DNA from: Maribacter spongiicola
Lineage (GTDB): Bacteria; Bacteroidota; Bacteroidia; Flavobacteriales; Flavobacteriaceae
DNA length: 64,000 bases
Direction: 5' to 3'
NCBI RefSeq assembly: GCF_004364165.1
Contig: NZ_SOAY01000010.1
Location: 1,453,098-1,517,097, forward strand
This document shows positions 57,231-64,000 of this stretch, piece after piece. The notes under the pieces are model-generated. The model had not been told where the DNA came from, searched no databases, and saw nothing but the letters and a program-made list of their open reading frames with translations. How positions within the stretch are numbered: position 1 is the first letter of the stretch; the number at the start of each line of letters is the position of its first letter. The position numbers were made by a program, and so were the translations under genes.

Positions 57231-57254
57231 GTGACCTCGACAGGATTCAAACCT
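57231..57254 (-). other. tRNA 3'-end remnant, possible attachment (att) site
   Basis: On the minus strand the fragment reads as a T-arm (ATAGG, loop TTTGAAT, CCTGT) followed by an acceptor 3' strand CGAGGTC, discriminator A and C. No matching 5' acceptor strand (GACCTCG), D-arm or anticodon arm occurs further up, so this is not a complete tRNA. tRNA-integrating elements leave such 3'-end duplicates at one border. No integrase is in the window. The 257 bases from here to 57511 hold no gene. Confidence 0.5.
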
Positions 57255-57511
57255 ATTGTTGGAAATTCCTGAATACAGAGGGTTATGCGAAATTTTATTT
57301 TTACTGTTGTCGATTTGCTACCTGCAATTGTTTAAAAGTTAATGAAAAACTTATCTCTTAGAATCAAATATAGAGAATAAAAAGAGTTTTTAAATGAAAT
57401 TCTTAGAGTATAGATAGAATTAAATCTTAAGATAAGAGAATACTTGTAGTCCAAAACAGTTGCTCTTTTTATAGTATATTTAAGAAAATATGATGTTGAA
57501 AGTAGGTACAA

Positions 57512-59983
57512 TTAAAACTCTCTTTTTCCAAATTCACTGTCAATAAATTTTGTTTTGTTTTTTCCGTTCTTGAATATAAAGGAAAGATTGAGTAATACTA
57601 TGTCAACTTCATAAATGTAGTTTGTAGTTGTAAAAAATTCGTCTGGTTTAACCGTTGTTATGCGCTGTTCGTTGGTGTCTAAAAGTCCCATATCAATATT
57701 TTGCCATTGAAAGGTTGCTGTTAGTCTATTGTTTAAAAACGATTTTTGTAAGGTTAAATTTGGGGAATAAAATCTGGAATCTTCACCTTGTGCCGTAACT
57801 TTTTCCGATAGGTAATTGAATGTAAATTGTAATGAAGCGTTGTCCCAAAATGTATAAGTAGAATTTAAGTTTATGGAATATACAGTTGCTTTAGAATCTA
57901 CTTTTCTGTCATCAAATGTTCCATCAATTGAATAATTATAGATATTGGCTCCAATGAAATTACCCCAGTTCTTTAATGGCTTAAATTGTGCTCCAATTTC
58001 TAGCCCTATGGCTTTGGCATTACCTACGTTTGAATAAATTCTGTTTAGAATTGTATCGTTGAATACAGTATTTACACGATTTACCAAGTTTTTTACATTT
58101 CTGTAATATGCTGTCGCAAAAATTGAGTTACCGCCTTCTATCTTTTTGGTAACTCCTAATTCAAGTAAATCAATAAATTCAGGTTTAAGTTCTGGGTCGC
58201 CTTGTTCTAAAGTTTCTGAATGCTCACGTTCTGGAAAAGGATTCATTTTAAATGTCGTGGTGCGCTCCACTCTTTTACTGTAGGCGGCTTTAATATTTGT
58301 ATTATCGTTAATACTATATAGTAAAGAAGTAGATGGGTACAATTTAGTAAAATCTAATTTAAAGGTTTCATCTACAGTATTGGCTTTATCTTTTAGTTCG
58401 AAGGTTCTATTGGTTATTTCAACTCTTGCGCCAGCTGCATAATCCCATTTTCCTTTCTGACCTGTAAATTGTGTGTAAAATGAATGAATACTTCTTTTTA
58501 GATTAACCTCACTTGAAAATTCAGGAACTAAAACAAAATCGTCTTCAAAACGAGGACGTCTTTCATAAACAAAATCACCTTTGTGGTCTAAATTTCTATA
58601 TTGGTATCCGGTTTCAAAAACTCCTAATTTAAGAGCGTTAAAGCGATAATCTAATAGAAATCTTACTCCATTTAAAGGATTGGTATTTGTGTTGAATTCA
58701 TCTTGATAGAGAATAGAATTATCAGGAAACCCTAAATTTTGGTTTACCGTTGGACCGCCTAACAGCGTATATTCATATAAAAATGAAGTTGATAATTTTG
58801 ATGTATTTTTGAACGTATGCTCATAATCTAAACTACCAATTGCAAAATCACTTTTACGTTCTCTAGTATTATGATTATAATATTGAAAGGTGTAAATTCT
58901 ATTGTTACTATTAGCTGGCGATATTCCATGGTTGTCAGAGTAAACAATATCCGCTAAACGCTCGTTACTACGCTTTCCTGCAAAGAAACCAAATGAGAAT
59001 ACGCTGGTAGAATCTGGCGAATAGTCAATCGTTGCACGTCCGCTATAATTAACCTCGTTAGAACTACGTTCTCCTGTAGACGGAAATTGTGTTTTTACAT
59101 CATTGATAATCGTAAATACGTCTCCTTCGCGTCTTCCTCCTAAATCGTTGCGTTGATAATTACCGCTAAATGCAAAGTTCCATTTGTCATTTTTAACATA
59201 ATAGGTAGCATCGATACCATGACGTTGATGCGTTTTGTCATTTCCATAATTTTCGATAGAGGGAAGGCCGCCCTTTATATTTAGCTGACCAAATGCACCA
59301 TTTGCTGCGCCCTTTTTTGTAATTATGTTTAGAATACCTGCTTTACCTTCGGGGTCATATTTTGCAGAAGGTGCTGTGATAACTTCTACACGCTCTATGG
59401 CATTTGCTGGTAGAGATGCCATTAACAAGCTGGCATTTCCTTGTATGGGTTTTCCATTAAGCAAAACAATAAAGCCGGTACTACCACGAACACTAATCTC
59501 ACCTAAACCATCAATAGTAACCGAAGGCAAATTACGTATTACGTCAACTCCAGATCCTCCTTGTGCATTTTTAAACCTTTTAGTAGTATATACTTGCCTG
59601 TCGATCTTATTGACCACCGAAGCATGTTCTGCTTTAACCACCACCTCATTAAGTAAGTTTCCCAAACTTAATTGTACGATACCTACATCTTTTTTATCGT
59701 AATTTTTCTCTATAACTATATCTCTAATAGTTGTTATGTCATAACCAATAAAAGATACCTCTAGATAATACGTTCCATTTTTTATGTCGGTTAGTGTAAA
59801 ATTACCTTCTAGGTCTGTTATGACACCTGTAATTAGGGTTTTGTCAAATTGATTGAAGATTGCTGCAGTAGCATATTCTAGAGCAATGTTGCTTTCATCA
59901 ACAATTTTACCTGTTACTTGAGAAAAGCATATTGCACCGTATGTTAGTAGTGAAACGGTGAGCCAAATTTGTTTAATATGCAT
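57512..59983 (-). CDS. TonB-dependent receptor (OMP_b-brl_3 type), not SusC
   Basis: An 823-residue outer-membrane receptor: signal peptide ending ICFSQ, a carboxypeptidase-regulatory-like domain (GKIVDESNIALEYATAAIF, about 24-110), plug (VIRNLPSVTIDGLGEISVRGSTGFIVLLNGKPI) and a C-terminal barrel. It lacks the SusC LDEVVVxGYG-type box, carrying LLNEVVVKAEH instead, and has no SusD beside it. Substrate unknown; small molecules, metal chelates or peptides are typical for the family. It is on the same strand as the third SusC/D operon but behind a terminator. Confidence 0.9.
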   Translation of the reverse strand: MHIKQIWLTVSLLTYGAICFSQVTGKIVDESNIALEYATAAIFNQFDKTLITGVITDLEGNFTLTDIKNGTYYLEVSFIGYDITTIRDIVIEKNYDKKDVGIVQLSLGNLLNEVVVKAEHASVVNKIDRQVYTTKRFKNAQGGSGVDVIRNLPSVTIDGLGEISVRGSTGFIVLLNGKPIQGNASLLMASLPANAIERVEVITAPSAKYDPEGKAGILNIITKKGAANGAFGQLNIKGGLPSIENYGNDKTHQRHGIDATYYVKNDKWNFAFSGNYQRNDLGGRREGDVFTIINDVKTQFPSTGERSSNEVNYSGRATIDYSPDSTSVFSFGFFAGKRSNERLADIVYSDNHGISPANSNNRIYTFQYYNHNTRERKSDFAIGSLDYEHTFKNTSKLSTSFLYEYTLLGGPTVNQNLGFPDNSILYQDEFNTNTNPLNGVRFLLDYRFNALKLGVFETGYQYRNLDHKGDFVYERRPRFEDDFVLVPEFSSEVNLKRSIHSFYTQFTGQKGKWDYAAGARVEITNRTFELKDKANTVDETFKLDFTKLYPSTSLLYSINDNTNIKAAYSKRVERTTTFKMNPFPEREHSETLEQGDPELKPEFIDLLELGVTKKIEGGNSIFATAYYRNVKNLVNRVNTVFNDTILNRIYSNVGNAKAIGLEIGAQFKPLKNWGNFIGANIYNYSIDGTFDDRKVDSKATVYSINLNSTYTFWDNASLQFTFNYLSEKVTAQGEDSRFYSPNLTLQKSFLNNRLTATFQWQNIDMGLLDTNEQRITTVKPDEFFTTTNYIYEVDIVLLNLSFIFKNGKNKTKFIDSEFGKREF

Positions 59984-60115
59984 TTTAAAATTAATTAAAA
60001 TTGATTTTTAAATTTGAAATAACAGAATTTTTGAAAATGAAGTAGAGGAAAGAAAAGTAGTATTTTAAAGAACACTTAAATTTTTATATTTTGTTTTTAT
60101 TATATAAAATAAAAA

Positions 60116-60148
60116 CCCTTTACAGTAATGCTCAAATACTGTGAAAGG
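60116..60148 (-). terminator. Terminator of the SusC3 operon
   Basis: CCCTTTACAGTA and TACTGTGAAAGGG pair (one bulge) around a nine-base loop; on the minus strand TTTTTATTTTAT follows. It is 46 bases beyond the fasciclin-like gene stop. Confidence 0.8.
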
Positions 60149-60158
60149 GTCTTTATAA

Positions 60159-60184
60159 ACTAACTCAACAAACTAACTCAACTA
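60159..60184 (-). repeat. Tandem 13-bp repeat with TTGAGTTA element (copies 4a, 4b)
   Basis: Two 13-mers, ACTAACTCAACAA and ACTAACTCAACTA on the plus strand, stand head to tail. On the minus strand each contains TTGAGTTAGT just before the terminator at 60116-60148, as after the SGBP and SusD2 genes. Confidence 0.6.
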
Positions 60185-60194
60185 TTTTTATAAA

Positions 60195-60908
60195 TTAATT
60201 ATTTGGACTAGGATAAGGTTCATTTCTTACGGGATCATTTGAACTATGACCTATTCCATTACTAAATACATAATTATAATTACGAAGTCTTTCATTATTA
60301 CCGCCTCCTGTTGCTGTACTAGGTAATGGTGCAGGTGACGTATTAACATCAACTCTCAATTGGCTATCTCTTCTCAGAACAATTTTACCAGCTTCACCTG
60401 GTATTAAAGTCTGAAATTCATAGTTAACATCACGTACTAAAAGCGGATTGTTTTGAGTAATGTACGTAGTGATGATATGATATTGTAAAATTAAACGCAA
60501 TACACTGATATCTGCTCTAGCCATAACTTCAGCAGGTGTTTCACCTTCTTCTATGTCAGCTGATCCTGTTACCAATGCAATTATATCGCCATTGCCCTCA
60601 AAGGCATTGTTATTTAGCATTATAAAGGTCCTACCGTCGTTTGGTGTGTTGTATTCATCCACCATACCGGCAGCTTCAATAGCTGCTCTAAAGTAGTTTA
60701 ACCCATCACCATTTAAAGTGCCATCTTCGTTTAGCTTTAATGCTTGCGTACTATTAAAAAATTGCCAAGCTGTCATTTCTCCAAACGGATCCGTTAAATC
60801 AACTTCGGGTTCAAAAACAAAACGCTCTTGCAAATCAATGTCGCATCCTATAAATGCTAGCATAAGCAGAAGTGTGCTACACAATTTTATTGCTTTTATT
60901 TTTTTCAT
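60195..60908 (-). CDS. Fasciclin-like lipoprotein
   Basis: A 237-residue protein with a lipoprotein signal (LAFIGC, Cys22). The middle resembles a divergent fasciclin domain (LNYFRAAIEAAGMVDEY, TFIMLNNNAF, LRLILQYHIIT). The C-terminus is low-complexity and ends YPSPNN. It is the third gene of the SusC3-SusD3 operon, 27 bases after SusD3, in the SGBP position. Adhesion or glycan binding is plausible; no catalytic motif is seen. Confidence 0.75.
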   Translation of the reverse strand: MKKIKAIKLCSTLLLMLAFIGCDIDLQERFVFEPEVDLTDPFGEMTAWQFFNSTQALKLNEDGTLNGDGLNYFRAAIEAAGMVDEYNTPNDGRTFIMLNNNAFEGNGDIIALVTGSADIEEGETPAEVMARADISVLRLILQYHIITTYITQNNPLLVRDVNYEFQTLIPGEAGKIVLRRDSQLRVDVNTSPAPLPSTATGGGNNERLRNYNYVFSNGIGHSSNDPVRNEPYPSPNN

Positions 60909-60935
60909 TTTAATATATTTTATAAGAATTATTTT

Positions 60936-62513
60936 TTAGTACCCCGGAGTTTGCTCCAATAACGGATTTTCAACTAGATGTTCATCAAATATTGGAAAAA
61001 GCAGTCTTTCATCTGTCAATGTTCTACCCCCATTAAGTGTATCTAAAATTGGGTTTAAGATTTCTAATGCACGACCGGTTCTTCTAAGGTCCCACCAACG
61101 TTGACCTTCGCCTAATAGTTCTAGTTGGCGTTCATCTAAGATGAAAAGTTCACGTTCTTGAATTGTTGTGCCAAATTCAGCTGCATCAACTAAAGGTAGT
61201 TGTCTAGCAGTTCTAAAATCATTGATAATCTCTAATGCTGTCATGTCATTGCCAAGCCTATTCTCAACTTCCGCAAGAAATAACACTATATGAGAATACC
61301 GAAAAAGTACCATGTCGCTATCGTCTAAATTTTGGCTATAATTTGCTTTGTTATATTTTGCCATTCTTGCATTTCCTAATCCTTTCAATTCTAGATTAGT
61401 AGTACCTTCTCTTGATAAATAGTATCTGTAGTCACCATAAATAAACGCTTCTTCACCTTCTTCATTGGTTGTTGTCAATACCGGATTCGTATCTGGATAT
61501 TTAGTAACCCAACCAAGAGAGTCAATTGGGAATTTTTCGCGCCATTTAAGTTCTAAACCTGGTGAAAGTGTATATGACGGTATACCGGCAAAAAACAAAT
61601 TAAAAATTCCTGCTCTATTTCTATTACCGCTACCTGGTTCTTCATTTAAGCTAAAACCTAAAGACATTATAAGCTCAGGTCCTTGTTGTACTTTCAACGG
61701 TCCAAGACTAGTAGGGTTAGCTGAAAAAGGATCTATGTTATCATTTAAGAATAGATTTTGCCAATCTCTTGCATTTGTAACCAAGTTAAACTCGTTACTT
61801 TCAACAATTTTTAAAAGTGCTTCTTTAGCCTTTACATCATCACCCAAGAAGCCATAAACTTCTGCTTGTAGTGCCCAAATACTAGTAGACGAAAACCGAT
61901 ATGGTCTACTTACTATACCAATATTTTCTTCTGCAGCCAACATATCTGGTATAATGATATCATTGATGATAGTATTTGAATCTGTTCTGGCTTTTTGTAA
62001 GTCTGGGCTCGCGCCAACTACCGGCTCTGTAAATAATGGTACATCGCCCCATACTCTAACTGCTTGAAAATAAGCGTATGCTCTCATCGCTTGTGCTTCG
62101 GCTAATAGGTCAGTATCAAACCCACTTATTTGAGGTAGGTTGGCTATTACTAAATTGGCCCTGTTAATAAGATCATAATAGTCGTCCCATCTCAATACTC
62201 CTGCATTACCAGAGGTAACATCATTTGTTGTAAGCTCGATATTATTTGCACTTGCACCATCATTTCCATTAATATAACTATCACCACGAAATTCGCCCCA
62301 ATAATAGTGTTTTAATCGAAAAGCTGGTTGCATGCCATCATACATGCCAATAACAGATGCTAAAGCATCGCTGTTATTTCTAAAAAAATTGTCTGGCGAG
62401 ATTTCACTTATTGGACTTTCATCTACCAAGTCTTCACATGATGATATAGATATGGTACCCATTAAAATGGCTACACTACCTATTATATATTTATTTATTT
62501 TCTTTAGTTCCAT
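60936..62513 (-). CDS. SusD-like surface lipoprotein 3
   Basis: A 525-residue SusD/RagB protein with lipobox SISSC (Cys26) followed by acidic EDLVDE. Marks are AQAMRAYAYFQAVRVWGDVPLF, RYSHIVLFLAEVENRLGN and LDERQLELLGEGQRWWDLRR. It starts 11 bases after the SusC3 stop. Substrate unknown; no glycoside hydrolase accompanies it inside the window. Confidence 0.95.
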   Translation of the reverse strand: MELKKINKYIIGSVAILMGTISISSCEDLVDESPISEISPDNFFRNNSDALASVIGMYDGMQPAFRLKHYYWGEFRGDSYINGNDGASANNIELTTNDVTSGNAGVLRWDDYYDLINRANLVIANLPQISGFDTDLLAEAQAMRAYAYFQAVRVWGDVPLFTEPVVGASPDLQKARTDSNTIINDIIIPDMLAAEENIGIVSRPYRFSSTSIWALQAEVYGFLGDDVKAKEALLKIVESNEFNLVTNARDWQNLFLNDNIDPFSANPTSLGPLKVQQGPELIMSLGFSLNEEPGSGNRNRAGIFNLFFAGIPSYTLSPGLELKWREKFPIDSLGWVTKYPDTNPVLTTTNEEGEEAFIYGDYRYYLSREGTTNLELKGLGNARMAKYNKANYSQNLDDSDMVLFRYSHIVLFLAEVENRLGNDMTALEIINDFRTARQLPLVDAAEFGTTIQERELFILDERQLELLGEGQRWWDLRRTGRALEILNPILDTLNGGRTLTDERLLFPIFDEHLVENPLLEQTPGY

Positions 62514-62524
62514 TATAGTTTTTT

Positions 62525-64000
62525 TTAAAATTTAAGATTAAGGCCTAAAATTACTTCACGGTCATTTGGAAATCTTAAGTTATCCACTCCCGGTTCTAAC
62601 GGATTGCCTCTTGTACCTAATTCAGGATTAAAGCCTGGGTAATTTGTCCATGTTAGTAAATTGTTTCCAGAAATATAAAAAGAACACTTTTTAACAAAAC
62701 CAAAATTCTCTAAGGCACTTTTTGGTAGGTCATAACCTAGTCTGACAAATCGTAACTTTATAAAACTACCATCGGTTACAAAGAAACTATTAGGGCGATC
62801 TCTATTTTGAGGTACTCTAGTCAACCTTGGGTATACAGTAATGTCGCCAGGGTTTGACCAAGCGCCAAGAATACGATCAGGACCTGGAGTTTCTCCTCCT
62901 GAATTCAAATCATTTCTTGCTTCATCCCAACGTCTCCATGTTTCGTTGCCTAATGTGAAATCGAATAAAAAGCTTAGACTTATATCTTTATATTTAAAAT
63001 CATTTGAGAAACCACCGAAAGAGGTCGGTAAACCATTACCGATTGTTTGTCTGTCTTCATTAGTAATTACAAAATCACCATCGACATCGTCCCAAATGAT
63101 ATCACCACCTTCTGCAACACGACCATCATTTCTTATCTGATTGACATCACCAGTAAATTCTGATCCGTTTAATGTATAATTAACGAACTCACCAGCATTA
63201 TCAAAATTTGGTGTTAGTTGAACACCATCGTCGGTATAAGCGTTTGACTCGTTATATTGATAGACTCCTAAATTTTTGAATCCGTAGATATTACCAAGCG
63301 GTTGACCTTCTTCAATTAGGTAATCGCCAGATTGAAATGCCGTACCACCAAATAACTGGGTAACTTCATTTTCTTGAAAACTGATGTTGAAATTAGTGTT
63401 CCAACTAAAATTCTTAGATTGTAAAATACGACCGCCGACATTTATATCTATACCTTGGTTTCTTACACCACCGACATTTTGTCTAATTCCAGAGAAGCCA
63501 GATTCTTCAGGCAGTGGAACGTTTGCTAATAAATCTTCTGTATCTTTTCTCCAAATGTCAAAGTTTACGGTTAGTCTATTTTTAAACATACCTAAGTCAA
63601 AACCGAAGTTTGTGGCGATTGTACTTTCCCAACTTAATTCTGGGTTACCCAATCTTGTTGGCGATACACCACTTATACCATCATAAATAGCACCAGGAGA
63701 AAGAGCAGAGGTAAATTCATAATCACCAATTCTGTCATTACCTGTTTCACCGTAACTAGCTCTAAATAGAAGATTATTAACTTTACTTCCGATATTCTTG
63801 AAGAAAGGTTCGTTACTTAACCTCCAACCTATAGAACCTGATGGGAAATAACCAAATTCTTTATTGTCGCCAAATCTTGATGAACCATCTCGTCTTAATG
63901 TGGCACTAATAAGATATCGGTTATCGAAATCATAATTGAAACCACCGAAGAAAGAATACAGATTACTTCTAGTATTGAAAGTTTGACCTCCATTAATACC
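62525..64000 (-). CDS. SusC-like TonB-dependent transporter 3, C-terminal part (cut by window end)
   Basis: The frame is open from base 64000 to the stop at 62525 (492 codons incl. stop), so only the C-terminal barrel half is present. Typical SusC stretches are SATLRRDGSSRFG, FRASYGETGNDRIGDYEF, ELSWESTIATNFGFDLGMF, DVDGDFVITNEDRQTIGNG and the ending REVILGLNLKF. A TTG at 63652 is internal and not a start. First gene of the operon with SusD3 and the fasciclin-like lipoprotein. Confidence 0.95.
   Translation of the reverse strand, partial: GINGGQTFNTRSNLYSFFGGFNYDFDNRYLISATLRRDGSSRFGDNKEFGYFPSGSIGWRLSNEPFFKNIGSKVNNLLFRASYGETGNDRIGDYEFTSALSPGAIYDGISGVSPTRLGNPELSWESTIATNFGFDLGMFKNRLTVNFDIWRKDTEDLLANVPLPEESGFSGIRQNVGGVRNQGIDINVGGRILQSKNFSWNTNFNISFQENEVTQLFGGTAFQSGDYLIEEGQPLGNIYGFKNLGVYQYNESNAYTDDGVQLTPNFDNAGEFVNYTLNGSEFTGDVNQIRNDGRVAEGGDIIWDDVDGDFVITNEDRQTIGNGLPTSFGGFSNDFKYKDISLSFLFDFTLGNETWRRWDEARNDLNSGGETPGPDRILGAWSNPGDITVYPRLTRVPQNRDRPNSFFVTDGSFIKLRFVRLGYDLPKSALENFGFVKKCSFYISGNNLLTWTNYPGFNPELGTRGNPLEPGVDNLRFPNDREVILGLNLKF

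Noticed and set aside
57231-57310. Complete tRNA gene
   Set aside because: Only the T-arm and acceptor 3' strand are present; no matching 5' acceptor strand, D-arm or anticodon arm follows.
60159-60184. Start of a CRISPR array or longer tandem array
   Set aside because: There are only two 13-bp units without spacers, and they lie in a 3' untranslated region.
61465-61857. Plus-strand 130-codon open frame inside SusD3
   Set aside because: It is antisense to a clear SusD reading frame, with no leader or family motif.

Overview
The window comes from a marine, red-alga-degrading flavobacterium (Bacteroidota). The evidence is the AT-rich sequence, SusC/SusD pairs, a hybrid two-component sensor, lipoprotein glycosidases with acidic linkers, TAnnTTTG-like promoters and catabolic genes for agar and porphyran sugars. 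Zobellia, Maribacter, Formosa and Cellulophaga relatives carry such loci; the genus cannot be fixed from this sequence alone. Nearly the whole window is one large agar/porphyran utilization locus.

Layout. (1) 1-6917, minus strand: GH2 enzyme (cut by the window edge), sulfatase and a 1429-residue hybrid two-component sensor. (2) 7189-14762, plus: a seven-gene operon that reads as a complete L-galactose route to 2-keto-3-deoxy-D-gluconate (KDG), with a FucP-like importer and a mutarotase. (3) 15005-17527, minus: a full GH2 beta-galactosidase. (4) 17943-27530, plus: a TPR/membrane/HTH regulator, SusC1-SusD1-surface glycan-binding lipoprotein and a GH16 beta-agarase-type lipoprotein. (5) 35530-27595, minus: a seven-gene operon for 3,6-anhydro-L-galactose (oxidation, cycloisomerization, C5 epimerization by two dehydrogenases) plus sulfatase, GalM and a RhaT-like transporter, preceded by a near-perfect 32-bp palindrome and an IclR gene. 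(6) 39093-36622, minus: galactokinase and GH117. (7) 43974-39302, minus: cytochrome P450, ferredoxin, ferredoxin reductase, zinc alcohol dehydrogenase and a serine esterase, matching oxidative demethylation of 6-O-methyl-D-galactose and formaldehyde disposal. (8) 44132-56717: AraC regulator, a second TPR regulator, SusC2-SusD2, an FG-GAP/ASPIC lipoprotein and a second GH16 enzyme. (9) 57231-57254: a tRNA 3'-end remnant, a possible attachment site. (10) 57512-64000, minus: an unpaired TonB receptor, then a third SusC/SusD operon with a fasciclin-like lipoprotein, SusC cut by the right edge.

How it works together. Surface GH16 enzymes cut the chain, SusC/D import oligosaccharides, and sulfatases, GH2 and GH117 release monomers. 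D-galactose enters the Leloir route (GalM, GalK), L-galactose and 3,6-anhydro-L-galactose both converge on KDG, and methyl groups are removed by the P450 system. KDG kinase, KDPG aldolase, GalT and GalE are not in the window.

The most interesting signal is non-coding. A two-unit, 11-bp direct repeat (TTGTnnAGT core) lies exactly 30-31 bp upstream of a TAnnTTTG-like -7 element at five separate promoters: GH2, SusC1, galK-GH117, SusC2 and GH16. This defines a candidate activator operator that ties the locus together. A second signal is a TTGAGTTA element just before four terminators, complementary to TAACTCAA in both susC leaders.
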